A DNA stretch of 64,000 bases from Streptococcus sanguinis (GCF_900635155.1 NZ_LR134002.1:1364001-1428000), one strand, 5' to 3'; positions 16,401 to 24,225 are shown, numbered from the stretch's first letter. Numbers and translations are program-made. The notes: generated by a model from the letters alone, not told the origin.

Positions 16401-17695
16401 TCATAGTCTTCCTCTGCCGCTTGATTTTTTTGGCGAATCTCAGCCAATCGCTCTTGATAAGCAGCTAAATCAGCCTGATACTGCTCCTTTAAGGCTGCAT
16501 TTTTCTTCTGAACAGCTAGATTTTGAGCCTCAATCTCTTTGTTCTGCTTTTGGATTTTAGCTAAGGCTGTCTCATAAGATTGTTTAGCAGCTTGATTGGC
16601 TATTTGAATGCGTTCTACTTCCTGTTGGTAAGCCGTCAATTCTGACTGATACTGCTGCTCTAGCTCAGCATTTTCTTTCTGAACCCGAGCCAATTCTTTC
16701 TCATAGTCAGCCAAGGCAGCTTGATAAACAGCTTCTTTTTCTGTCTTAACCTGAGTCAGTCTGGAAACTTCAGCTTCATACTGCTTGACTGCTTCCTGAT
16801 AGGCCTTTTCAGCTACCTGATTTCGTTCTGCAATGGCTGCATTTTCAGCTTGGGCTGCTTTGTTGTCAGCTGAAACCTGAGCAAGCTTTTCATCATAGCG
16901 ACGCTTTGCTTGAGCATTCTTCTCCCGAGTAGCTTTCAGCTTTGTAGCATAGCTCTCCATAGCAGTTTGGTAGGCAGCTTTCGCTTGAGCATTTTCTTGT
17001 AAAATCCGTGAACGCTCCTCTTGATAGGCTGCTAAAGCTACTTGATAGGAGGCTTCTTTCTCTTGATTGATTTTTACTATACGGTTCAATTCTGCTTGAT
17101 AAGCCGTCCGTTTCTGCTCATAGTCCGCCTCTAGCTGAGCATTTTCAGCTTGAATACGACTGGACTCTTGTTCATAGGAAGCCAGAGCCTTGTCATATTG
17201 GTCTTTCAGGGCTTGATTGGCAGACTCTTTCTGACTGAGTTCTTTCTCATAAGTCTTCAGTTGCTCTTGATAAGCTGCTGTGGTTTCACGTATTTCCTTG
17301 ACTTGGGTCGCATAATCCGCTAGAGCTGTCTCCCGTTTACTCGCAGCTTCTTCTGGATTTCTAGCTGTTCCTAAATCAAAAGTCGGCTCCTGCTTTAGCT
17401 GAACTCCTGCTTTCTCGGCCTCTGCTAAAGCTTGGTCCAAATCCGCATGGGAGACCTCCAAGGGAAGCTTGTCTTGACTTACCGGCTCTGACTGAGCAGG
17501 GGCAGCAGTTGGCTGGGGTGCTTCGGTTGGCGAAAGAGCAGCTTCAAAAAGGGAAGACTGTTCTGCTGCTTCAGCTGCCTTTTCCTCAGCCTGAACCGAC
17601 CCAGCAGCTAGCAACAAAGCCGCACCCAAAACAGCTCCGCACAAGCCCTTAGAAAGGCGGCTCTTGCGGAAGCCATAGACTATTTTCTTTTCCAT
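13493..17695 (-). CDS. Antigen I/II-family LPxTG cell-wall adhesin
   Basis: The 1400-residue surface protein has a YSIRK-like signal peptide (YGFRKSRLSKGLCGAVLG...VQA). A very long alanine-rich helical region follows (about 100-690) of roughly 25-residue repeats of the type YQAELxRIQxEN. Next come a GbpC/Spa variable domain (about 690-960, starting QPFVFKSEPQAVL), a proline-rich region with YQELPxxP repeats (about 960-1165), one C-terminal adhesin domain (about 1168-1367) and the sortase signal LPKTG with membrane helix and charged tail. Classical SspA/SspB/P1 proteins have three C domains, so this is a shortened relative. The ATG at 17695 has GGAG six bases upstream. It lies between pepN and ciaRH and is probably monocistronic. 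Confidence 0.9.
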   Translation of the reverse strand: MEKKIVYGFRKSRLSKGLCGAVLGAALLLAAGSVQAEEKAAEAAEQSSLFEAALSPTEAPQPTAAPAQSEPVSQDKLPLEVSHADLDQALAEAEKAGVQLKQEPTFDLGTARNPEEAASKRETALADYATQVKEIRETTAAYQEQLKTYEKELSQKESANQALKDQYDKALASYEQESSRIQAENAQLEADYEQKRTAYQAELNRIVKINQEKEASYQVALAAYQEERSRILQENAQAKAAYQTAMESYATKLKATREKNAQAKRRYDEKLAQVSADNKAAQAENAAIAERNQVAEKAYQEAVKQYEAEVSRLTQVKTEKEAVYQAALADYEKELARVQKENAELEQQYQSELTAYQQEVERIQIANQAAKQSYETALAKIQKQNKEIEAQNLAVQKKNAALKEQYQADLAAYQERLAEIRQKNQAAEEDYESKLEDYQKNRSEIQAANDAKERDYQVALTAYQAELERIQAENKKRQTAYETEKAEVTARNAAIEAENAQLRQQNQEKQELYKNQLAQYEQDVARITESNQKSREAYEKALLTYQEETARIETENKNKLAAYQADLATYKADLARIEAENQRLKEDYEANLAAISAQNAVIEQENASIKEKNARLKADYDKLLEEYKKAKAAYDTAKTKYDAALVTFERELQEAEAKKNEEGYLSKVESQPFVFKSEPQAVLTLDPSIRTYTNDELTDEVRSWRMDESGMRALTSVLKGKEHQTKVVLQKDVPLVATYTNIKNSSIQGKKISKVVYTYTLKESTKSQDKLPVFLVKDPTLTVWTLDFHGQSRVNVQAEFFDEAGERLDMTGSLVSFSSLNTNKAAIEYIKNFNGEYVPITGSAINIHPDTSVHADISINHEKEGSRFEYNKWDTPTSPYNWYGAIVGKAQGDVISFDIGSRNRGSAWFVFNSDIKAKGVPMKPVAPTEVAQPQEPTYEELKALQPLPSQTVYQSLPQEPAQPVYQELPSRPTETQPLPQPTQPEQPVALPERDLEVLPQEPTYLAEPQQPQKPVYQELPEEPSSPTLLTEPAAVEDPTYEKEQSLLSLSQAPVEDSLPQAPQLPSYLKEPEKPQKDSEASMGEAPKPPVYKEEIALQELPQEPSYLQEPQLPQEPVLQPEPQSPVRESDLPLIAEPDNPNYKELPQKPAEPSYQALPSRPQAPTQTYHYNQLFIQLKVREELEDESKKNIHQQEVSQGSFAVLNLVTDALPAYRLPIHSFVLEDRLPEGFELDLEATRAKSPGYEVSYDPGTRVLTFVAAPGLLERYNADLNTATETLAPAAVGRLLYPGRTYTNHFSLLINNQYRIESNQVSVSTPPAEITVQTAQKFEPLSNRTWQYRRSASKQPSKMQLSVSYQTKDRASQGQLPKTGSNTSSLLTYLGFAVLLASAGFRSSNKES

Positions 17696-17802
17696 TATAA
17701 ACTCCATTTCTCCTTTAAACAGTTGCCTGTTTATTTCACATACTATTCTATTTTATCAAAGCAAAGCCATATTAGCAATGTTTAAATACTCAAAATGATA
17801 AA

Positions 17803-17836
17803 GAAAAAGCCTGAGATAGATAATATCTCAGACTTT
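17803..17836 (-). terminator. pepN terminator
   Basis: On the minus strand GTCTGAGATA (17833-17824) pairs with TATCTCAGGC (17818-17809), with one G-U pair, followed by TTTTTC. It lies 25 bases after the pepN stop. Confidence 0.8.
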
Positions 17837-17858
17837 CTAGTCATTATAATCAAATCCA

Positions 17859-20399
17859 TTAGATTGCAGCTCGAATAGCTTTTTCCACTGCTTCTTTCTC
17901 GCGCTTCACCAGTTCAACACGCGCAGCGATTTCTTTGATTCCCATGCTGATGTTTCGGCTAATCGCCATATCGTCCAACTGCGGTTCAAAGAAGTCTTTG
18001 TACTCTGCTAATCTCTTCTCTGTCTTGAAGACCACTGCCGGGCTAATGACAAAGCTATCAAAGCTCATGTCGCCACCTAGCACTGACTTGATCCAGTCCC
18101 AATTCTCACGCGCCCAAGTCCACACTGCTTCTTGAGTAAAATCACGGCTGAGGAAACGGGCATACCAAGCTGACAAATCCTGCGGTTTCACAGTAAATTT
18201 ATCCTTCCAAGTCGCTAAAAGTTCATCCAAGGTTTCCTTGTTCTTCGTATAAGAAAGGGCTGTAGAAAGGGCATTTTTGAAGCTTCCATCATTTGAAGCG
18301 ACATAGAGTTCCAGATAAAGCTTAGTCAGCTCCTTGCTTTCATGATGCTTGATTTGGTTGATCAGCACCTGCAGGCGAATAGCGGCAGGGAGTTTTTCCA
18401 AATTTTCACGATAGCGGTCAAAGATCTGGCTTGCTTGAGCTTTAGCTGTCTCATCGTCCGCCTTAATCATATTACCCACAATCAGCTGGCGAACCATCTC
18501 ATCCTCATCACTTTCGCCTTCCTGTTTTTCAAAACCAAGACGGTCGAAATTACTTTGACTGAGAACTTTCAACAGGGCTTTGTAATCTTCTTCTGTCTGA
18601 CTGCCTTCATCCACAAAGCGATTCAACCCTTCTAGCACTTGGGAAACAGCTGAAACCACCATATAAGAAGTTTCGTTTGCCAGCTTACTGATGACTGGCA
18701 GCAGGTCCGCATAGGAAATCTTACCAGACTCTGCCAGAAGTCGACGCTCCTGCACGATTTGCAGTTTGCTGATATTGTCCAAAGAGCTGAGATTATTCAG
18801 AAGAGCATCCAACAACTCACCTTGATAATCTGTAATATAGTGAGCTGTGTTTTCTGTATTGAGACGCAGGGCTCCTTCATTTTGCGCTGCCAGGACTGCA
18901 TAATTAGGAATTTCCAGTCTTTCTGTCGTCAGTGTATCAGGAAGTCCTTGCCAGTTGCTATTGAGCGGTACTGGCCAGAGGCGGCCCTTTTCTTCGTGCT
19001 CCCCAATGAAGAACTGCTTCTGCGTCAAAATCAAGCAGTCATTTTCGACCTTAGCAGTGACAACTGGATATCCCGGCTGCTCCAGCCAAGCATCCATAAA
19101 GGCAGCTACATCACGGCCAGTAGCTTGAGAAAGAGCGTCCCAGAGATCGCGACCGATGGTATTTCCATACTGATGCTTCTCAAAATAGACACCTAGCCCC
19201 TTACGGAAAGCATCGTCTCCCAGCCAACGACGCAGCATGTGCATGAGACGGCTACCCTTGGCATAGACGATCGCCCCATCAAAAAGAGTATTAATTTCAT
19301 CAGGGTGCTTGACCTCTACATGAACCGACTGCACGCCATCTGTTGCGTCACGCTTGAGGGCATAAGGAGCCCCACTGGTCTGGAAATCTTCAAAAATCTT
19401 CCAGCTAGGCTCAATCGCATCAACTGAGACATACTCCATCATATTGGCAAAGCTTTCATTGAGCCAAAGGTCGTCCCACCACTTCATGGTCACTAGATTT
19501 CCGAACCATTGGTGGGCTAGTTCGTGTGCAACAACCAAGGCAACTGTCTGACGGCTCAGAGCTGTTGAATTTTCATCCACCAGCAGATAAATTTCCCGAT
19601 AGGTCACCAAGCCCCAGTTTTCCATAGCCCCAGCAGAAAAGTCAGGCAGGGCCACATGGAGTGACTGAGGAATAGGGTACTTGACTCCGTAGTATTCTTC
19701 GTAAAATTCGATACAGCGAACCGCAATGTCCAAAGCAAACTCAAGATTGCTGGCTGGGTGGGCCTTGGTCGCATAGACTCCTACCAAGGTTCCATTCTTG
19801 GTTTTAGCAGTAATTCCTTGCATATCACCAGCAGCAAAAGCCAAGAGATAGGAAGACATACGTGGAGTCGTTTCAAACTTCCAAACGCCAGTTGTTTTGC
19901 GGTTTTCAACATCAATTTCCGGCATATTAGACAGGGCCAACTCACCCTCAGCTTGGTCAAATTTCAAAGCCAAATCAAAAGTTGCCTTAGCCTCTGGCTC
20001 ATCCACACTCGGAAAGGCTTCGCGGGCAAAGTGGCTCTCAAACTGCGTAGAAATAATCTCTTTTTTCACACCATCTACCGTGTAGTAAGATGGGTAAATC
20101 CCGGTCATATTGTCCGTAATCTGACCAGTATAAGTTATTGTCACCACTACAGACCCAGCTGCTTCCAGCTCGATATAAAGAGCTTCATTGTCCTTATCAA
20201 GAGTGAAAGGACGAGCTTGGCCAGCCACCTCTACAGCTTCAACTGTCAAATCTTTTTGATGTAGGGAAATCTTACTCGTCTTAGCTTCTCCAGTAATGGT
20301 CACCTTGCCTGAAAAAGACTTGTCGGCACGATTCAGATCCAAAAAGAGATCATAGTGCTCAGGAACAAAAGTTTCAATAAAATGTTTAACTGCTTGCAT
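17859..20399 (-). CDS. pepN: Aminopeptidase N (M1 family)
   Basis: PepN is a cytoplasmic zinc aminopeptidase that trims peptides. The 846-residue protein has the M1 exopeptidase motif GAMENWG and the zinc site HELAHQWFGN with the third ligand Glu in WLNESFANMMEY, then the large helical C-terminal domain. The ATG at 20399 (MQAVKHFIETF) follows GAGGAGAAGCTG; an upstream in-frame ATG at 20432 has no such site. An extended -10 element (TGATACAAT) lies about 70 bases upstream. In pneumococcus pepN directly precedes ciaRH (recalled knowledge); here two genes separate them. Confidence 0.95.
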   Translation of the reverse strand: MQAVKHFIETFVPEHYDLFLDLNRADKSFSGKVTITGEAKTSKISLHQKDLTVEAVEVAGQARPFTLDKDNEALYIELEAAGSVVVTITYTGQITDNMTGIYPSYYTVDGVKKEIISTQFESHFAREAFPSVDEPEAKATFDLALKFDQAEGELALSNMPEIDVENRKTTGVWKFETTPRMSSYLLAFAAGDMQGITAKTKNGTLVGVYATKAHPASNLEFALDIAVRCIEFYEEYYGVKYPIPQSLHVALPDFSAGAMENWGLVTYREIYLLVDENSTALSRQTVALVVAHELAHQWFGNLVTMKWWDDLWLNESFANMMEYVSVDAIEPSWKIFEDFQTSGAPYALKRDATDGVQSVHVEVKHPDEINTLFDGAIVYAKGSRLMHMLRRWLGDDAFRKGLGVYFEKHQYGNTIGRDLWDALSQATGRDVAAFMDAWLEQPGYPVVTAKVENDCLILTQKQFFIGEHEEKGRLWPVPLNSNWQGLPDTLTTERLEIPNYAVLAAQNEGALRLNTENTAHYITDYQGELLDALLNNLSSLDNISKLQIVQERRLLAESGKISYADLLPVISKLANETSYMVVSAVSQVLEGLNRFVDEGSQTEEDYKALLKVLSQSNFDRLGFEKQEGESDEDEMVRQLIVGNMIKADDETAKAQASQIFDRYRENLEKLPAAIRLQVLINQIKHHESKELTKLYLELYVASNDGSFKNALSTALSYTKNKETLDELLATWKDKFTVKPQDLSAWYARFLSRDFTQEAVWTWARENWDWIKSVLGGDMSFDSFVISPAVVFKTEKRLAEYKDFFEPQLDDMAISRNISMGIKEIAARVELVKREKEAVEKAIRAAI

Positions 20400-20513
20400 C
20401 AGCTTCTCCTCATCTAGCGAACAACATGGCAAGATTACTCCGCCATACTTGTCCGCTTATAATCTGTTATTATTGTATCATATTTAGAAGATTTCGTTGC
20501 AGAATAAATGCAA

Positions 20514-20538
20514 ACAAAAAGACAGGTAGGACCTGTCC
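20514..20538 (-). terminator. Terminator of the type VII effector module
   Basis: On the minus strand GACAGGT (20537-20531) and ACCTGTC (20527-20521) form a 7-bp hairpin with a 3-nt loop followed by TTTTT. It closes the module 28 bases after the stop of the 108-aa gene and separates it from pepN. Confidence 0.75.
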
Positions 20539-20565
20539 ATGAGGTTTATGAAAATGGAAGAAAGG

Positions 20566-20892
20566 TCAAGAGTTCTTCTTTTCTTTCTCAAGTTCCTCTA
20601 ATTTTTTATTATAGATTCGATTTTCTTCGTGATAAGTTTTGTTTAGCCGTTCTTCATAACGCTGAATTTTTCTCTCGAAAATTTCTCTATTTTCTTCTAT
20701 TTGTCTTAATTCATATGAGGGCACGGTATCAGGACTATTGCAACAAAAAGATAATATCCATTCGCTCATTTGCTCTGAAACATTTTTAGCTTCTCGTCTC
20801 ATATCCTGATAATCCCATTCATACTCACTAACTTTCTTTCGAAACGCTATGTGATCGTCATTGAGACGATCGATCTTTTTCTGAATATCCAT
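20566..20892 (-). CDS. Small helical protein, probable type VII secretion targeting partner (DUF3958-like)
   Basis: The 108-residue protein is almost entirely charged helix (MDIQKKIDRLNDDHIAFRKK ... EENRIYNKKLEELEKEKKNS), with no signal peptide. Size, helicity, the two-helix hairpin layout and its place next to a WXG-like effector resemble the DUF3958 proteins that accompany LXG toxins and help target them to the type VIIb machine. It is the last gene of the module, 8 bases after the 98-aa gene. Assignment rests on context and general resemblance; a profile search (DUF3958) would decide. Confidence 0.55.
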   Translation of the reverse strand: MDIQKKIDRLNDDHIAFRKKVSEYEWDYQDMRREAKNVSEQMSEWILSFCCNSPDTVPSYELRQIEENREIFERKIQRYEERLNKTYHEENRIYNKKLEELEKEKKNS

Positions 20893-20900
20893 AAAGCCTC

Positions 20901-21197
20901 CTATAAGATAGGGCTGGTCAAACTAGGCTTAGGAACAGCGCCTAGTACCTCCTTGATTGAATCTGCTGCTCCACCTGTGAAAGCTCCAGATAAGTCAGCA
21001 GGTACTTGAGTAGAGGCAAAAGTTTTCATAGTCTCTGCTTGACTATCTAGCCAACTCTGCAAAGCTTGACTTTCTTCAAGAAGGACAGCTATTTTAGCTG
21101 AAATTAAACCACGAATAGCAATACGTTCCTGAATCTTTAAATATTCTTTTTTTATACGTTCGGCTTCAGCTCGATCTTCTGTATTTGGTTCAATCAT
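20901..21197 (-). CDS. Small helical protein, probable type VII effector partner (TlaA/Lap-like)
   Basis: The 98-residue protein has two predicted helices (residues 5-28 and 30-62) followed by a Gly/Ala-rich C-terminal segment (LSGAFTGGAADSIKEVLG) and no signal peptide. This WXG100-like size and shape, and its position immediately downstream of the effector, fit the small partners known for LXG and TslA-type effectors. The ATG at 21197 follows AGGAGGAAACGC; an in-frame ATG at 21245 would lie within the effector gene and lacks a site. Its start region overlaps the effector frame end by no coding bases. Confidence 0.5.
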   Translation of the reverse strand: MIEPNTEDRAEAERIKKEYLKIQERIAIRGLISAKIAVLLEESQALQSWLDSQAETMKTFASTQVPADLSGAFTGGAADSIKEVLGAVPKPSLTSPIL

Positions 21198-21207
21198 GCG
21201 TTTCCTC

Positions 21208-22557
21208 CTATTTTTTTGTGAAAATCTGGGCGCCTTTTTGATCAATCGCTACAATATTATCAGCGGCCTTGTTTAAATTACCAGCGATTTCCGTCATTTT
21301 AGTCGTATATGCACTTGCTGAGGCGAGAGTAGAGGCTTCTGTTCCGCCATTCCAAGCTTTGGATAAGGTCAGTTCAGACAAGAGATCTTCTACTTCTCCA
21401 GATGAAAGGTTGTGAGCTAATGTAAAAGATGCGTTTCTTAGTTCTGAGATGTGCGCCTCAACTTTTGATTTTGCACTTGCTAACTTATCTTTAATCTCTT
21501 GCTCATAGACCTCAGCTTGAAGCTGAGCAGTTTGAGCACTTGTACGAACGAGTTCCTCTCTTAAACTAATTGTTTTGTCGCCAGAACTGGTTCTTAATGA
21601 GGCATGCAATTCATCAATGTATTCTCTATTTATAGCGATTAAATCCTGCTTAGAAGGCTCAGGAGCGAAGTCTCCATATTCCTTTAAATACTCAAGGACA
21701 TAATGATCAGGATCTTTTTTAGCATAGTCTAATCCAAAATTTGCGGTTACTGGATTTATTTCGTACATTTTTGCTTTAAGTTTTGCAATCTTTTTGACTT
21801 GCTTTTCGGTCATGCCAGAGCAGAAAAGACCATTTTTTTCATACCATTCAAAATCTGGCCTATTACCTTTAATCTTTGGTAACCCAGCATTATGATGTTT
21901 TCCCTCTACAGTAAATACTTTTCCATACGGAATGATCCCTCCATGACCATCCCAACTTGTTAAATCTTTCCCTTGATCACTGTATGAATGTAAGTGTTTA
22001 TTAATATATGCTAATTCTTCATCACTAATACCTCTATAGTCGGCTGTATTTTTTGTCAACGAATTCCACGCACCCCAGTCCATGAAATTTGTAATCTTTT
22101 GGACTTTCATTTCCGCAGCTACTTTAGCAACTGCTGGTCCCGCTTGACTAAATCCCGACATATTACTGATATCAACTTCTTGTCCTTTGCCAGCCATTTT
22201 TTCAGCACTAGCTAATGATTGATTATAAAATTCTCGAACGTCCTTTGTCTGTTCTGTTAATTGATTTCTTGCCAGTACCGCATTAAATCCAGATTCTATA
22301 ACATGGTTATTATTTTCGTTATTAGGTGATTGAGTACCAGCAACAACAATAGTAGTTTGACTGAAATCTGGATTCCCTTCCTTATCAAGAGGCGCAACAG
22401 CAATAGCTTGGGTGGTTTCATTGATTTCGTTGATTAAGACATATTTTTGTCCTCCCCTTTTTAACGAAAAATCTTCACCAACATCATGGTCTTTAATTAT
22501 TTTTAGAACTCTTGTTTGCAATTGCTGTACCTGTTCATCATTCAACGCCATTCCCAC
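21208..22557 (-). CDS. Putative type VII-secreted lipase effector with reversed domain order (TslA-like)
   Basis: The N-terminal about 230 residues look like an alpha/beta hydrolase: strand TTIVVAGTQ, a G-x-S-x-A nucleophile elbow SGFSQAG (Ser137), then YSDQGKDLTSWDGHGG (acid candidates Asp194/198/203) and a histidine pair at 221-222 (EGKHHNAGLPKI). No signal peptide is present. The C-terminal about 140 residues are helical and contain a WXG-like turn (KAWNGGTEA, about 407) followed by a long helix, as in WXG/LXG targeting domains. Lipase-first, targeting-last order matches the S. aureus effector TslA. The start is a GTG at 22557 (good spacing from AAAGGA) or an ATG at 22551; both overlap the upstream gene. 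Confidence 0.65.
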   Translation of the reverse strand: MGMALNDEQVQQLQTRVLKIIKDHDVGEDFSLKRGGQKYVLINEINETTQAIAVAPLDKEGNPDFSQTTIVVAGTQSPNNENNNHVIESGFNAVLARNQLTEQTKDVREFYNQSLASAEKMAGKGQEVDISNMSGFSQAGPAVAKVAAEMKVQKITNFMDWGAWNSLTKNTADYRGISDEELAYINKHLHSYSDQGKDLTSWDGHGGIIPYGKVFTVEGKHHNAGLPKIKGNRPDFEWYEKNGLFCSGMTEKQVKKIAKLKAKMYEINPVTANFGLDYAKKDPDHYVLEYLKEYGDFAPEPSKQDLIAINREYIDELHASLRTSSGDKTISLREELVRTSAQTAQLQAEVYEQEIKDKLASAKSKVEAHISELRNASFTLAHNLSSGEVEDLLSELTLSKAWNGGTEASTLASASAYTTKMTEIAGNLNKAADNIVAIDQKGAQIFTKK

Positions 22558-23171
22558 TCATTTCCTTTCCTAATTTCTGTATTATAGGCAACTTCTGCTT
22601 CTAGGCTGCCTTTTTCACTTTTAACCACATCTTTTAGTTGTCCATCTTTAACAAGTGCTTCAATATTTTCATCCATTGCGGGGTTGATTGTTAATTTAGC
22701 TTTTGGAGGCAAACTTTTGTAATTCGTTATATCAAGAAATTTACCATCTACATCAATTTCAATCACTTCCTCATCAAAACCATTAAAATCTAACCGTAGA
22801 TCTCCTAAAAGACCGTAGCTTGCATATCCATGCTTACCAACTTTTCGCCCTAAATAAGCCTTATTCCCATGATTGTCATAAATTACGGGAACGATATTAG
22901 CATCGAACATAGTCTGCCCATCCCCACCTTGCACAAAAATTGGTGAAAACTCAATTTTACTAACTCCTGAATAGTGTTCTTTGATATAAGTTGCTAGTTG
23001 TTCTTCCAACAAACGAAATCCGCGTTTGTAAAGTTTTACTCCTTTATCGTCTAAAACATCACTAACATTATACGGCGAGTTTTGATGTTCAATCCATTTT
23101 GTCATACAGTATCCCCCTCCTGAAACTAAGGTAATTAATACAGCTATAATTGCAAGTTGTTTTTTCTTCAT
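22542..23171 (-). CDS. Membrane-anchored paralogue 1, putative immunity protein
   Basis: The 209-residue protein has one N-terminal membrane helix (about 5-24, no canonical lipobox) and an extracytoplasmic alpha/beta domain containing DVLDDKGVKLYKRGFRLLEEQLATYIKEHYSG. It is nearly identical in its first half to the gene at 23440, differs in the middle, and converges again at the end (KDVVKSEKGS). The gene overlaps the effector start by 16 bases, so the two are coupled. An outward-facing neighbour of a secreted lipase fits the role of immunity protein, as with the lipoprotein TilA next to TslA. I do not recognise the family by name. Confidence 0.6.
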   Translation of the reverse strand: MKKKQLAIIAVLITLVSGGGYCMTKWIEHQNSPYNVSDVLDDKGVKLYKRGFRLLEEQLATYIKEHYSGVSKIEFSPIFVQGGDGQTMFDANIVPVIYDNHGNKAYLGRKVGKHGYASYGLLGDLRLDFNGFDEEVIEIDVDGKFLDITNYKSLPPKAKLTINPAMDENIEALVKDGQLKDVVKSEKGSLEAEVAYNTEIRKGNEWEWR

Positions 23172-23274
23172 TAACTGTCACCTCTATATCTAAATGAAAA
23201 CGAATCCATTTTTTCTGTTTATAGTATATCACAATATTGTATTTTTTGCCGAGTACTTCTGCCATATTATCCAT
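23089..23274 (-). other. Possible small ORF or gene remnant with strong ribosome site
   Basis: An open frame of 61 codons (MDNMAEVLGKKYNIVIYYKQ...) begins at 23274 after GGGGAGG, an unusually strong ribosome site. It runs into the start of paralogue 1 in another frame. No domain is recognisable and the last third is out-of-frame paralogue sequence. It could be a remnant of a deleted gene, a small leader peptide, or chance. The remaining bases up to 23439 hold nothing I can support. Confidence 0.25.
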
Positions 23275-23439
23275 AAACAGAAACCTCCCCATTTAATCAA
23301 AGATTATCCCTATTCTGAATAACTCCCTCTTTTAATTTATAAGTTGTAGTCTAATTTCGGCATTCGGACTTCCTACATCTGATTCCTTAACATCTTTTAG
23401 CCTTACTAAGTGTTATTTAATATAAACAATGCCATTCTG

Positions 23440-24069
23440 TCAACGCCAATCCAAATAGTCTCCTTTCTTAATTTCTGTATTATAGACAATTTCCGCTTTT
23501 TGACTACCTTTTTCACTTTTAACCACATCTTTTAGTTGACCAGCATTGACAAGCGCTTCTATATTTTCATCCATTTCTTTAACAGAATTAAGTTTTACAT
23601 TTTCAGGTAAACATTTACTATCAGATATATCAATAAATTCACTACCAACTCTTATTTCAATGATTTCTTCATCCAATCCATCAAAATCGAGTCTGATACT
23701 ACTAAAATCATCATAATGAGCAAATGTTCGATTTCCAATTTTTTTACCTAAATACGCCTTATCTCCATATTCATCATAAACTATAGGAACAATATTGGCA
23801 TGAAACATATATCGTCCGTCACCTCCTCGAACTAGTATGGGTGAAAACTCAATTTTACTGACTCCTGAATAATGCTCTTTAATGTAAGTTGCCAGTTGTT
23901 CTTCCAACAAACGAAATCCGCGTTTGTAAAGTTTCACTCCTTTATCGTCTAAAACGTCACTAACATTATCGGGTGAGTCTTGGTGTTCAATCCACTTTGT
24001 CACACCAAAGATTCCACCTGGAATGAGAAGCATCAGAACTGCCAAGGCGAAAATGATCTTTTTCTTCAT
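23440..24069 (-). CDS. Membrane-anchored paralogue 2, putative immunity protein
   Basis: This 209-residue tandem copy of the 22542 gene has the same length, membrane anchor (MKKKIIFALAVLMLLIPGG) and domain (DDKGVKLYKRGFRLLEEQLA identical in both). The ATG at 24069 has GGAG seven bases upstream. Residues about 105-165 have diverged strongly from paralogue 1, while the flanks are conserved. It is the first gene of the module, behind a TATACT -10 element. A second immunity copy guarding against related toxins is the usual explanation for such tandem genes. Confidence 0.6.
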   Translation of the reverse strand: MKKKIIFALAVLMLLIPGGIFGVTKWIEHQDSPDNVSDVLDDKGVKLYKRGFRLLEEQLATYIKEHYSGVSKIEFSPILVRGGDGRYMFHANIVPIVYDEYGDKAYLGKKIGNRTFAHYDDFSSIRLDFDGLDEEIIEIRVGSEFIDISDSKCLPENVKLNSVKEMDENIEALVNAGQLKDVVKSEKGSQKAEIVYNTEIKKGDYLDWR

Positions 24070-24116
24070 AAACATTCTCCATTATGTACTAATATAAAAA
24101 TATATATTTTTTGAAT

Positions 24117-24132
24117 CTACACTCGTAGTATA
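24117..24132 (-). promoter_or_regulatory. Promoter of the effector module with overlapping palindrome
   Basis: On the minus strand TGTTATACT (extended -10) is immediately followed by the 12-bp palindrome CTACGAGTGTAG (24128-24117). The palindrome differs by one base from the TACANNTGTA operator recognised by CopY/BlaI-type repressors, which occurs exactly twice at 49785-49821. A repressor site is likely from position; its identity is not certain. Confidence 0.4.
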
Positions 24133-24190
24133 ACATAGTTAGTTGTAAGTTAAAACACAAAACAGAATTCTGACAATTCTTGAGAATATA

Positions 24191-24221
24191 CAAAAAAGAC
24201 ACGAAACAAATCGTATCTTTT
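24191..24221 (-). terminator. Terminator of the pst-phoU operon
   Basis: On the minus strand AAAAGATACGA (24221-24211) pairs with TCGTGTCTTTT (24204-24194) around a 6-nt loop and runs into TTTTTT. It lies just after the phoU stop. Confidence 0.85.
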
Positions 24222-24225
24222 ATCA

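Noticed and set aside
15700..17350. Regularly spaced repeats resembling a CRISPR array
   Set aside because: The periodicity is about 75 bases of degenerate coding sequence, explained by the alanine-rich coiled-coil repeats of the adhesin. There are no identical repeats with unique spacers.
20900..24200. Phage or insertion-sequence origin of the AT-rich effector module
   Set aside because: No integrase, transposase, terminal repeats or attachment duplication is visible at its borders.
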